Shown: positions 47,623 to 58,745 of the stretch, in pieces
Numbering within the stretch: position 1 is the first letter of the stretch
Layout: each line of letters starts with the position of its first letter
Assembly: GCA_037903355.1 (NCBI GenBank)
Contig: JBAJFE010000025.1
Coordinates: 620,001-684,000, forward strand
From: Trichuris trichiura
Taxonomy: Eukaryota; Nematoda; Enoplea; Trichinellida; Trichuridae
Reading direction: 5' to 3'
DNA length: 64,000 nt
Translations under genes and position numbers: made by a program
Notes under the pieces: generated by a model
The model's input: only the letters and a program-made list of their open reading frames with translations
Databases searched by the model: none
Told to the model about the DNA's origin: nothing

Positions 47623-50563
47623 GCCTTCTCGTTTTGACCCAAGTTGTTGCGCTTTTCGCGAAGAGGTTCAACGGCAGCACCGTCGTCAACAAATCTATCC
47701 TTGTAAACATCCAATTCCTCCAGCAGAGTTGGTCCGTCAGCATTAAAATATTGGCTATTCAGAAAGGCATCCAAACTGGAATGCTTCAACTCGTTTGGTA
47801 AACCGTATTGCATCTTCAAAGCGTCAAACTCGTCTGCGTAAAAAGGTACACCCTTCAGTAAGTTTATAATTCTTAACTGTTGTTTACTGCCACCTGAAAA
47901 TCAATACTACAAGTAACAGTAAACTCAAATAATCTAATCTGACTGTTAAAAGGTAATCAGCAACGTTGACCCTTAAACTTCAGTTTCAGCGATTATGCAG
48001 CCATCAAAACGATAAAACCCTTCAGCTCTTATCTAATCTCGCTCGTTAGATAAGACGCATTTATGCCTCAAGCGCATTCAAAGCGACTGTTACACTGGGA
48101 CACGTTCGGCAAAATGACCGCAATTAGCTAAGTATGAAAATGTTAGTACGTTATATGATAAAATAAGATCACAAATATGACATCTACCTTTACTGTCAAC
48201 AGTAGAGGGACTGGTTAATTTACCAAAGAGCGCCTCCTTTTCTTCCATTGGCAACCGACCTGAAAATTGCAAACGGATGAGTCTAACCGAGCGCCTGTCC
48301 GTGCAGCGTACGTATGGCGCAAAAGGGACCATCCACCGATCGGCTCCACAGCGATCTTGTGGGCAGCGTTCCTGCTTTGAGCATTTTTCTTAAAAATACT
48401 GCTTCAAATGGCCCTGAGGGAAAAATGAAAAGTTTGACTACACACGAATCGCAAGGGAAATTGCTGTTACCTTGAACGAACCTCTGCTTACGACGGAACC
48501 ATTGGTCAGTTGATTTTTCCAGTTCCGTGTCAGCTTTGTTCTCATCCGTTCCGTCCAGGCGATCATCACTTTTGCCAGAAGGTACTTCGCCCTCGGCCGA
48601 ATGACTCTGTTCAATACCCGGATCAACGGCCTCCGGAGCATCAACAATATCCGACTTGGCAGTAGGCATTTCCTTTGTTGACTCGCTAGACTCTTGAATA
48701 GACATCTCTTCCTTTGCCTTTTCATCCGACAAAATTTTATCGCTTTCGTTTGAGAGACATCCGAAAACCTCGGCATAGGGCTTTTCTGTACACGAATCAA
48801 GCACCTCAGCGGGCAATTGTCTCAAGTTGTCAGCATCGTCGTCAGTTGAAGAGCTTTTGACAACTTCGTGAGAACTCTTTTCTGTACAGGCCGAATCGGC
48901 TATCCCAGTTAACGACTCAGTCAAGTGGTCGACTGGCGTAAGTATAAATTCCTATTAAAATATAGCGACGTCAGTTCGACCAAACGGAAAGAAGAGATGG
49001 TATCGCACTATAAAGCGGCAGTTTCTCGCAGCAGGCAAAAGGATAAACGAAGTAAAAGCCGTCCGCTGTCGAATTATGGATTAACATAGTAGAAATGCCT
49101 CCTTCAATCTACCTCAATTTTAACTTTCAAAGTACCGTTCATAACCTGCACACGTCTGCTAAGCCTTCCGGAGCGATGGGTTATGTTATAAATTTGCCGA
49201 GTAGGAATGTTCACTGAGTGTACATGCGAATCTTATTCGGGAATAAGGTAAATTCAAATTTGCCCATTGCAAAATGACGTTGCAAAGCAGCTTGTAGGAA
49301 TTGAACATTCGAACGCGAATCATTTTAACATACAATTTTACCTTATTGATGCACAACTGTTCCTCGGATATTTGCTTCTCTGCCGTTTGCTCGCCGTAAT
49401 TTGCCTTGCTAGCATTGGCGCTGTCGTAATGGCCTCTTTCGTCCGACAAATCCGTTGCATGTCCAAACTTTTCGAAAGCGCTTGGGTAGTCGTGTCGAAA
49501 TGGTCGCCCTATGTCGCGGCGAATTTGAGAATTCGGATAAATTGGATAACTATTGGCAGTGCTATTGCACGTCATGCATCGAGTAATCGGTTGATTGGAA
49601 ATGTACGATTCTTGTGGCACTCCAACGGGCGCCATACGTACAGGCCAAGGAGGTGATTGTGCTCGAGATGGGCCGTAATAAGCAGCCGAATACTGATTTC
49701 TACCTTGATTTTTCCATCTCACCGACGGTTCTCTGACACTGGAGTAATTGCACTGAGTACGTTCACTTGGTCCGGCATCTCTGAACAACATTTGTTGAAA
49801 AGAGGGGAAGGGCGGATAAAACATTTACCGCCACTGAAAATCCCCACGTGGATTGAATCGACTGTGCCTGCCATATCTGCCACTGAATGAATATGGCGAA
49901 GGATCCAAAGGGATGTGACGCCTTGGCTGGACATTTTCCAAAGAACTGTCTTTACTAACGTCTTCTCTAGTCGATGCATTAGACTGATAGTTCCAACTTG
50001 CTTGTACATGTAAAGGAGGTGCACCACGTGATTCAACAGCTCTACCATAAGCGTTCGTAGGCGATGAAGGTGGTCGATCAGTACCCACGGAATAAAAGCG
50101 ATTCAAACGCCATTCGTTGTTGTTGCATGGCCAGTCGGAAGCAGATGACGACACACCTTCGGAGTAACAACGGAAACGACGATGCTGATTTTTTACAGCC
50201 TCCTTAGGAGCGTCACTGCCCACGGTTTCACGCGCTACTGACGCGAGACACTTGGAATTTCGAAAAACGCGGCACTTGGAAGCTTCGCATGGCTGAGCAT
50301 CAGTCGACCTTTCCTTCCATTCGGCCACTGAGCAAATGGGCGGCTCATCAGTTAAAGCAGTTGTACCGCTTGTTGTAGCGGTAGGTTGAACAGCCTGTAC
50401 ATACACACAAGTGAACAAAACTATATCACCCCCAACTGAATCAGTATACCAAAGGCGAACTGACCGCTGGCGGAACAATCAACCCTTTCGCTACGTAAGG
50501 AGCCAACAGCTGAGGACAGAAAGGCTCCACTACTTTTTTCAACGGGTGAACAGACAAGGCATC
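47076..50563 (-). CDS. GYF-domain protein with C-terminal AT-hook-like repeats
   Basis: Exons fitting in phase are 50465-50563, 49829-50394, 49342-49780, 48471-48951, 48288-48413, 48188-48259 and 47076-47893. The N-terminal half is Ser/Pro/Tyr/Arg-rich (FSGRYGRHSRFNPRGDFQW) and low complexity, followed by an acidic stretch. A GYF-like domain reads DQWFRRKQRFVQGPF, then LRKMLKAGTLPTRSLWSRSV and LGRLPM, comparable to the W...QGPF...M...AG.F...GR.P pattern of GIGYF proteins, though the defining GYF motif is not exact. A new segment (LLKGVPFYADEFDALKMQYG) precedes the 34-aa repeats, ending GRSAKGKK. GYF domains bind proline-rich ligands; a role in mRNA regulation is only inference. One intron is just 28 bp. 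Phase-compatible 5' exons may lie at 56.2-56.8 kb. Confidence 0.6.
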
Positions 50564-50569
50564 CTGAAA

Positions 50570-50848
50570 CAACAAAAATAACAATAACATTATTATTATT
50601 ATTGAAAACGGGGTGTTTTGTAACGGGCTTTGTTTTCATGGTTGTAAGGTTTTCTACGGCTTTTCCCGTTTTTCGTTGTGCTGTTATCTGTAATTAAACT
50701 AAAACAACTGCTCTACCAACGGATGGATGGATCGTCACTGACGACGAAACTAGAGCATTCCGAAAGCTTTGAACATTAAAAAGTTGAGTGTATTGATATC
50801 TGTACATTTTCTTAATAACGGCTCATTCATCCGTTGGTAGAGCAGTTG

Positions 50849-50850
<2 letters not shown>
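50570..50850. repeat. PLE pLTR-like inverted repeat, copy A
   Basis: TACGGCTTTTCCCGTT and CTGTTATCTGTAATT recur in copy B at 50995. AAAACAACTGCTCTACCAAC at 50701 is inverted at about 50832-50852. A hammerhead-like core lies inside. Confidence 0.65.
50738..50772 (+). ncRNA. Hammerhead-like motif, copy 5
   Basis: CTGACGA-C, then GAAACTAGAGCATTCC, then GAAAGCTTTG. Stem II has mismatches compared with copy 6. Confidence 0.45.

Positions 50851-50944
<94 letters not shown>
50850..50944. repeat. (TTA)n microsatellite
   Basis: About 30 uninterrupted TTA triplets lie between PLE-like copies A and B. Confidence 0.95.
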
Positions 50945-50945
<1 letters not shown>

Positions 50946-51240
50946 GAAAACTGGATGCTCGGTAACGGATTGGAGTTTCATAGTGCGTTTGATCCTCTAC
51001 GGCTTTTCCCGTTCTAATCTGCTCTGGTATCTGTAATTCAGACGAAACGATTGCTGTACCAGCGGGTGGATGAGCGATTATTAGGAAAAAATTTTGAACA
51101 GTACCAATGCACTCAACTTTATTATCAAAGCTTTCGGAACGCTCTAGTTCCGTCGTCAGTGAGGTGGTGGAGCTTGTTTCGTCTGAATTACAGATACTAA
51201 AGCAGATTAGAACGGGAAAAGCCGTAGAAGATCAAACATA
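50945..51240. repeat. PLE pLTR-like inverted repeat, copy B
   Basis: The left arm from about 50990 (ATCCTCTACGGCTTTTCCCG onward, through CTGTAATTCAGACGAAAC) is complementary to 51175-51236. The centre holds hammerhead-like copy 6 on the minus strand. Confidence 0.75.
51124..51162 (-). ncRNA. Hammerhead-like motif, copy 6 (best preserved)
   Basis: On the minus strand: TCA, CTGACGA, C, GGAAC-TAGAGC-GTTCC, GAAAGCTT, TGA. Stem II is perfect (5 bp) and a short stem I (TCA/TGA) can form. All core positions CUGANGA and GAAA are present. Confidence 0.6.
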
Positions 51241-51591
51241 CTACAGTCGGCCCTCATTATCCGCGGATTCTATACAACGCGGTTTGTATAGCGTGAAACA
51301 GTGACGTCATCTTTTCATAGAGACATGCGCATCGCTGGCTGGCATAATTGCACTAGTGTCGTTGCCTGCCTGTGCAGCAGCGTGACCGTCTGCCCGGCTG
51401 CGAAAAAGACCTTTTCTGCCCACAACGCTCTCTAACCATGCACAATGCTAATGAGGCCTTGTCATTTTTTCTGATTGTTCTTTATTGCTTCGTGCGCGTT
51501 GTCGAGGCCGCGCGCTGTGCGCAAATATCAGTTTCTCTGCAGCGTGGTAGGTCTGAACTTTCACGTCGTGTAACTGGTGTCGCCTAGGAGG

Positions 51592-54553
51592 ATGGCTAAC
51601 AGAAGGCAACTAAGTGAACAGAGCGGTTCCTCTAGATCAGTGTTTCTCACGGTGGGGCAGGTGCCCCACCAAGGGGGCCCTTTTGAAATCCAGGGGGTCC
51701 AGAGCGCCAGGGTGCCCGCTGGGGGGCCCATTTGAGCTATGTGGGGCACATGCCCCACCTGGGCCATCGTGTTGTCGTGCACCGGAAAGTGAGGTCCGAG
51801 GGTGAGGTACTGTGCGTACTGGTTAAGATACAGTTGCATGCTATGTGTGATGCCGGCTACCCCCAATCCAGCACATGAACCAATCACCGCTCGTGAAAAT
51901 GACCTATCAGAACACGCGACAGAAGGGATGGCATGTTTGTCACCGTGACCTTCCCTGCGTAGGGTTGGGTAAGAAAAGCTTCCTGCTGAGAAGCATTTAG
52001 CGCAGAGCTCATGGTTCACATCAGAGAATGGTTGTCCGCGTTATCAGAATGCGCCATAGTTTTTGCGATGTATTTGCACCTGCTTTACGATTCAACCAGC
52101 GATTAGCACGTGTTCGCAGCTGCTGCTTGGTAGCAATGACTCTGCTTTAGAACTTTGTCAACGATTACCATCTCTTGCCCCGGCTCTGTGAAAAGTCGGC
52201 TCCCTTTTACTTCCCTTTCTTTCCTCGCGTCTATTGTCCAAGCAGCTACAATGCAAGCATCCGCGTTAGCGACAGGGAATTGCCTGTGCTGCTCACATAT
52301 TTTCTGGAAACACTTTGTCGGTACGGTTGCTTTTCTCCTACGCTCGTTTCAGTTTTGCAAGATGTCACTGCAAGAAGTGCTGCTGGAGTTGCAGTTGAAC
52401 GTGGAGTTGAAGGGCAGGTTGTCACAGGGTTGTCAGCAGTTCTGGCTACAGAGAAATCCTAGAGTTGTACTGTGGCGTATGGGATGCGGTAAAAAAAGTT
52501 ACTGGATATCGAGTCTAGTGGACGCGCATTTAGTCGGACCTAATGACCAAGAAACGCAGTCAGCTACAAATAGTCAGACTCGGCGATCGTTTGCGAGTTA
52601 CGATCGAGCCCAACATCGTAGTTCGATTGCGGGCGAGCCAAGCAGCTCTTGTTGACTTCTCGAAAAACAATTTGCAGAAATAAATCTGTACAGCTATAGT
52701 TGACCTTCTAGAGCCAATCAGTGCGTTGAAATTGGCCAATCAATGCGCTCGAAGTTGGCCAATCAGAATAGACGCTCGGAAGCGTGGGGGGCCCAAGAGA
52801 AACACTGCTCTAGGGCTAAGAGACAACGTAGCGTCCTTACTCTTCATGAGAAAGTAAAAGTCCTAGATCTTTTGAAAAGCGGATTGTCATGTGCCGATGT
52901 AGGCCGCAAGATCGGGAAGAATGAATCCAACATTCGTACGATAAAGCAGCAGGAAGCTGAGATTCGAAGAAGCGTGCATCCCGACCCTTCACTGGCGAAA
53001 AGAGCTGCCGTAGTTCGCAACAAAGTCCTCGTGAAAGCCGAGAAAGCGCTAAGCGTTTGGATAGAGGACATGTCGCGGAAGCATGTCCCTGTCGACGGGA
53101 AAGTTATTCGGGAGAAAACGCTGAGCATATAGGAGCACTTCTCTGGCTCGGTTGCAGAGAAGGAGAGAAAAAGGTTTACTGCTAGCAAAGGATGGCTAGC
53201 CAAATACGTGAAGCGCTTCAACCTCAAGAACTTAAAGATCACTGAATTAGCGGCATCGGCTGATTTCGTAGCTGCCTCGACATTCCCGGAGGAATTCAAA
53301 GAGATAGTGGACCAAAAAAGATATCTCCCAGAACAAATCTTCAATTGTGACGAGACGGCATTATTCTGGAAGCAAATGCCAAAGCGCACGTACATCCACA
53401 AGAGCGCAAAGCAAGCCCCGGCATTCAAGCCACTAAAAGATCGACTCACTCTTGTGCTCTATGGCAACGCTACAGGACACATGATAAAGCCCGGCATTGT
53501 CTACCGAACTCGTAATCCTCAGTCGCTCAGAAACAAGAACAAGGATTGCTTGCCGGTCTTCTGGCAGCACAACAAGAAGGCGTGGATGACGGTTATCCTT
53601 TTTACGGAGTAGTTTAACCAATGCTTCATTCCTGAAGCGAAAAAGTACCTGGAAAGCAAGGGGATGGCTTTCAAGGTCCTCCTCGTAATTGATAACGCCC
53701 CCGGTCACCCGCAATCTCTTTGCTTCGCTAATGAGAACGTCGAGGTGAAATTTTTGCCCGCTAACACGACATCACTACTACAGCCACTGGATCAGGGCGC
53801 CATAAAATGCATTAAGGCTACTTATACTCGTCTCGTATTTGGAAAGCTTCGTGATACCCTCCACGCTGATGGAGATTGCGATTTCACCGGCCTGTGGAAG
53901 CGTTTCTCAATTGCAGACGCTATCGCCCTCATTGCGGAGGCAGTGCACGAGGTAAAGCCTAGAACAGTCAGTGATTGCTGGAAACTTTGCGGGTAGACGC
54001 AGTCAGTGAATGCGAGAATTTAGGTGCCATCGATGAGGAGGTCATGGACATAGTGAATATTGCCAAGGAGTTGGGAGGTGAGGGTTTCTCCGACATGAAA
54101 GAAGACGATATCAGAGAGCACATAGAAGATTGTGGAGAACCGTTCACCAACAAGGAACTCGAAGAACTGATGCAATCACCTACGGCCAGTGACGACGACG
54201 TTATGGAAGATACAGAAGCTCAAACACCCTCGGATTGGACCCTGCAAAAGCTGGCCACTATTTTCCGGAAAGCGCAGGTCCTAAAGGATATGATTGTTGA
54301 ATATGATCCATCCATGGAACGTGGCATCATCGTTACACGAGGAATAACGGCTTCGTTGAAACCGCTACAGGATTTGTTCGATGAAGCGAAGAAAAGGGAG
54401 AGACAGCTCCCTATAACAATGTTTTTAAATAAAGCTCCGGCAGCTGCGGAGCCTATCATTTTAAGGCGAGAAGTTTCGCTACCAAAAAGTTCAAGCAACC
54501 CTAGGGCTGGCCGATCTCCAGGGGATCTGCACCCACCTACAGAAAGTGGGTGA
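51592..54553 (+). pseudogene. Tigger transposase (split, two stops, frameshift)
   Basis: The ORF begins at ATG 51592 (MANRRQLSEQSGSSR) and is interrupted after 51637 by the hAT element. It resumes in the same frame at 52808 with AKRQRSVLTLHEKVKVLDLL, a Psq/CENP-B helix-turn-helix. In-frame TAG stops are at 53130-53132 and 53610-53612, and a frameshift lies near 53990. The DDE triad is recognisable: NCDETALFWK, VIDNAPGHPQS and LQPLDQGAIKCIK. The C-terminal part (53975-54553) is acidic. Three independent lesions plus the insertion make it dead. Confidence 0.93.
51638..52807. mobile_element. hAT-type element nested in Tigger (1,170 bp)
   Basis: It begins CAGTGTTTCTCAC and ends AGAGAAACACTG, flanked by CTCTAGAT (51630-51637) and CTCTAGGG (52808-52815), an 8-bp duplication with two later changes. 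Like the element at 1426 it has G/C-rich subterminal blocks and prefers CTCTA targets. No intact transposase was recognised. Confidence 0.88.
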
Positions 54554-55054
54554 ATTGTCTGATTCCTGATGCACCAAACATTTCTGCCCGTAGACGTTTT
54601 GTTCTATGTGGATGTGTTCCATGTGATGTTCGGTATTTCTGCTTAAGTGGGCCTGTGCATTTTATATTTCCCCTGCTCTGTACCCATTCCGCGCACGAGT
54701 ACGTCGCTTAGCTCATTAAAGCAAGGTGATTCCAAGGCGTTTAAAGAAAGATCGTCCTACTTTCGTCCTTTCTTGTATGTAATGGCTTGGACTCTGATGG
54801 CTGGCCCCACTGGACAAGCGCAGTCTCATTGATGTCATTATCTCGTAGCTAGATTCTGTAGTACCAAGCTTCGAAGGATCACTAGGTATGATAACCGTTC
54901 CGGAAGGAATTCAAGGGGATAGGATGAAATACGCGGCTGGAATACAATCTATTTGGCCTTTTTCATAGGGTATCCTATACAACGCGGAATTCGTTTTACG
55001 CGGTGTAACGCTCAAAATTCGGGACGAATTAACCGCGGATAACGAGGGCCGACT

Positions 55055-55055
<1 letters not shown>

Positions 55056-55152
<97 letters not shown>
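55056..55152. repeat. (TAA)n microsatellite
   Basis: About 30 ATA/TAA triplets directly follow the Tigger right end and abut a PLE-like inverted repeat. Confidence 0.95.
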
Positions 55153-55433
55153 CAAGAGATGTACATGGATTTTTCCCGTTTGTATTTGCCCAAAAAACGA
55201 GTCAAGAAAGTGTGTGCACACGACTCGGAAAGGTGGAGGAGCTACTCCTGAGGAAAAACTCGGTGGGAGTGCAACTCCTGCGTGCGCTGACGACGGCTCA
55301 AGAACGAGTCGAAAGCTTCGCCAGACTATTGTTTGGTTTTTTATGCCCTTGAACGACATTAAAGCTTTTTCACTTTTTTGACTCGTTTTATGGGCAAATG
55401 CAAAACGGGAAAAATCCATGTACATCTCTTGTT
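55151..55433. repeat. PLE pLTR-like inverted repeat, copy C
   Basis: The arms (AACAAGAGATGTACATGGAT onward at 55151 and its complement ending at 55433) are about 60 bp with few mismatches. The centre contains a hammerhead-like core. Confidence 0.75.
55280..55322 (+). ncRNA. Hammerhead-like motif, copy 7
   Basis: GTGCG, CTGACGA (55287-55293), stem II CGGCTC-loop-GAGTCG with one G-U pair, AAAGCTT, CGCC. Stem I GCG/CGC flanks the core. All conserved positions can be accounted for. Confidence 0.55.
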
Positions 55434-55887
55434 CAACAACCAAACCCGTTGCAAACTACACGCTTTTATATCTAATAATAATAATGCAATTATTAGTATT
55501 ACTTATTACAAACGTATGCAGCAAATGGGCATTCATTCGGCGGTAACGTGTATTTGCCAAGCAAAGACTCTATCCAAATTTAAATGAGCGGACCCGGAAG
55601 AAGCAAAAGGCATTAAAGTGGGCATCCCACCAAAAACTGAACGTCAAAAACTTTCTCAATGAAGTATACGGTGAACTACAGTTTTTCAATAACCTTTTTG
55701 AGCGGTAATTTCGGGTGACCCAACCCCGTTTTCGCTTACAGAAAGCAAAGATAAACTTTCTTGAATGAATGAAGAGTCAGTTACTACTACGCTCTTATAG
55801 ACTTCAACAGTGAAAATGGAACTTATCGGTTCTCTTTGCTAAAGAAACGCTTTTGGGATCTTGTCTCTTGGACGCCCCACGGTCTGA
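55434..55887. other. No recognisable feature
   Basis: AT-rich, presumably intronic sequence with scattered (ATA) triplets. No ORF with family motifs. Confidence 0.3.
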
Positions 55888-56075
55888 AAAACGCAGGTTC
55901 CTTTCTGGCAAGCGCGCGCTTAAGTTGTTGTCTTTACTGGACAGCATGCTAATCACTCTTTTTTGCCTTTAACCAAAGTTAAGCTAAGACATAGACCTTA
56001 TGTTTAGGCTTAGGCTTAAGTAACGGCGGGACACAATGGCCGGCAAGCTTACACTATGACAGTGGGGCGCCTGGG
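55888..56075. repeat. Dispersed repeat family, copy B with TTAGGC run
   Basis: Shares AACGCAGGTTCCTTTCTGGC and the following order with the copies near 40433 and 62636. It contains TTTAGGCTTAGGCTTA, that is, short telomere-type hexamers of nematodes. Confidence 0.55.
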
Positions 56076-56216
56076 AGACAAGAATCAGTTTTTGAAAAAC
56101 AGGTTCAGCCCCATAGTGCGGCAAGAGCAAATGCACCCAACGAAACAAAGCTTAAGGGAAAAAAGGAAAATAATTTTATATATGATGCTCTGCCCGCAGC
56201 TTGAAACGCCGCTCAC

Positions 56217-56821
56217 CTGATCCGCTCTGCTTTGCCAACTACGACCATTTTTTGGTAGGGCAGTAGCCTTACTGTGCTGCTGGGTAGACTTTTGTGACGC
56301 ATCTAAAAAAAACAAAGGTGTTTTCTTCGCTGCGAAAGAAAAAAACTGGTGCATACTGTCTTCTTGCTTTGAATAATCAGGTACATCTCTACCGTAAGCA
56401 GTTGGGCGGGAACTGGCAGTCTGAAGAATTCAACACTATAGTAAGGTTAAAAAATTTGGCCACACGCACCACAACAGGTCGCTCAGCTTGCTTGCCCAAC
56501 TCTTGCTGGCAAGTTTTGTAGCTACTGCCTCGACATCCGTCTTGCCAGTTAATCGTAGACTGTGAAGCCGGAATTCGGTTACTACCGCTCCACTGATCGC
56601 CTGCAGCCATAGGACGTAGGGAGAGGGCAGCTTTAGTAGGCAATGATGGTGTGGCAACTAAAAAAAAAGCAAAACAGTAGAACAACACGCCATTCGAATG
56701 GAAAGTAACCTTTGGGCTTTCGATCTTTCGCTTTACTTTCCGTCTCCACCTTTCGAAAATAGTTATTGCACACGTCGATTATTTTACTCGACTTCCAGAA
56801 AGCAGACTCGCGAACAGACAT
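56217..56821 (-). CDS. Possible 5' exons of the GYF-domain gene or a separate gene
   Basis: MSVRESAFWKSSKIIDVCNN begins at 56821. The first exon ends near 56709 and a short intron follows. The next exon starts after a TTTTTTTTTAG acceptor (VATPSLPTKAALSLRPMAAG). A further exon at about 56217-56316 reads KKTPLFFLDASQKSTQQHSK and ends CAG with a GTGAGC donor in phase 0, matching the phase of the exon at 50563. The donor of the middle exon is uncertain. No domain was recognised. Confidence 0.35.
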
Positions 56822-58745
56822 GAAAAACTCTTTGCTGTACCTAAGAGAAGAGGAAAAACTTTAAAGCGCGTGAAAATAGCGTGAAGTGTTTTAAAATTTA
56901 CTTTACACTGTAGTCAAACCTGCACAGTTTAAAGCAACGCTTTTTGGACAAAGGTTACTCCGAAAATTAACAAAGAAAAATGTACCTTTTTGACATTTTC
57001 GAACGCAGTTGAATGGAGGTGCAATTGTTCTTAGTTTTTCACTGCTTCCAGTCTCGTCCGATTTGCACTCTACTAACTGCAAAATATACTGACATTGAAA
57101 AATCGCTCGTATTTTACCTTCGCACTACAAAAATTTTCTTTTTGACTTTTTGCAAAATAGCCAATTCTTAAATCTTACAACGTTCAAGCGCAAGAAAGCC
57201 AACGGCAGCAAACATGGAACCTACTCTACGCGTTAACTCTATTGTAGTAACTTCTCTTAACGCTTAACCATGACTAAGCGAATTTGTCACAAGAAAGAGC
57301 TTTATTAACCAGACTGGCTTGCAGACTAGTGAAGCTAAACTGTACAAACACATCCGTCGAGTAAATATCAACTTGCAGTTGTGTCAGCGAAGTGACGAGA
57401 CCGTCACTCGCCATTAGCAAATACTAAGTTACAGAGAAAGCTGACCTTAAAGCAAACCATCGCTGAGAAAACTGAAGAACATTGTGCCATTTTTAAAAAT
57501 AATTTTGTGATCAAAAAGGTGAGCACAAAACCCACCCGAATTAACATGCATCTTGCAAGCTCTTGTTATGTGCACTTGTGACATGAACAGTCAAAAAATC
57601 AAACGCGGCATGCAAGAAACAAAATGTACGTTTAGCACATTGGCAGACAAGATAAACTTTTGAATAGGAAAACGTACTTTATTATCAGTTAGTCAAAAAG
57701 AGAACAATGAGGCAAACACTATTTGACATACGATTCATTTATCGACTAAAACGATGCGTGTCAACCGATGAAAAAAATTACGTGCAAATTAATATAACAA
57801 CTGAGCTACACTTTTGCTGCCAACAGCGTTTTAAGTGCTGCGATTTGAGTATTATTGCGCTTCATAATCAGGCGGAAAGAAAAAAATGGTAAATTTATCC
57901 AATTGCCATTACTCTCATTTGCATAATCAATCGTAATTCCTTTCAAACATAAGCAAACGGTGGAATGCAAATGCATTATTGCGCATCAGAAACCCTACGA
58001 ACCTATAGCGCAAAGGTAACAGTAACTCGAAGCGCTAAACTATTTTAACATTTTTATAATGTTAATAAATAACCGACGGCTTACAGTTCTCAGAGGTAGA
58101 AGAAACCAGATCGTTCAGACAACAAGCAACACCAACAGCTCTACCAAAGCATACAATATAATGCACTTCGCTAACGCGAAAAGACGTCACGAGCTTACAA
58201 CTGTTAGAAAGGTGTTCAGGTGCTACGCTTACTGTAGAGCAAAACAACAAAACTTCAAAACCAACTGTTTGAGCGTTACTTCAGCATAAACTGGTTTTAT
58301 TCTTTAATTTTACCGGTTTTTTAGTTCTTTAATGTAGCAATGCTACACTTCTTGCGCAAAAGATGTAAAATTTGAAATTCCTTTGTGCTTTTATGGCGCG
58401 AACAAAGAATAAACGCAGAATTTGTTCTAGACAATGGCAAACAATTCTCAAAAACAGCGCGGTAAAGGAACAGACAGCCGCAGAGTTTGAAAAATTTATA
58501 CGCATGCCTCTTTTCCCGCGCTTAACTGTCAACGTATTCGCGAAGCAAAAGAATTCGACGTCTCTTGATTTTTTCCAGGTGTCCTTAGTGGGTTACTACT
58601 AGGTTCTAGTCAAGTTTGGAAGTAGCTCAATTGTTTGTACCTGAGCACATTTACTGATACTGTATTATTGAGGGAGAAGTCCTTTAACGAAGCGTTAGAG
58701 GTGCAACAGTTTTGCCGAGTTGCTTAGGGAACCTGTCTAAACGCT
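56822..58745. other. Intergenic, no clear gene
   Basis: Only short ORFs without motifs, including a 76-codon frame at 58372-58602 that cannot be supported. Confidence 0.35.

Larger units (their letters stand above)
51244..55055 (+). mobile_element. Tigger/pogo DNA transposon with nested hAT
   Basis: The terminal inverted repeats CAGTCGGCCCTCATTATCCG at the left and its near-perfect complement at the right are of Tigger type. They are flanked by the TA duplication at 51242-51243 and 55056-55057. The interior encodes a CENP-B/Tigger-type transposase. Subtracting the nested hAT and its duplication leaves about 2.6 kb, a normal length for the family. It lies within the proposed large intron of the GYF-domain gene. 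Confidence 0.95.

Noticed and set aside
46418..47637. Plus-strand ORFs in the 102-bp array (FIGFALKIFTVKLIKA repeats)
   Set aside because: Mirror frames of the minus-strand array; the unique upstream segment and splice phases support the minus strand.
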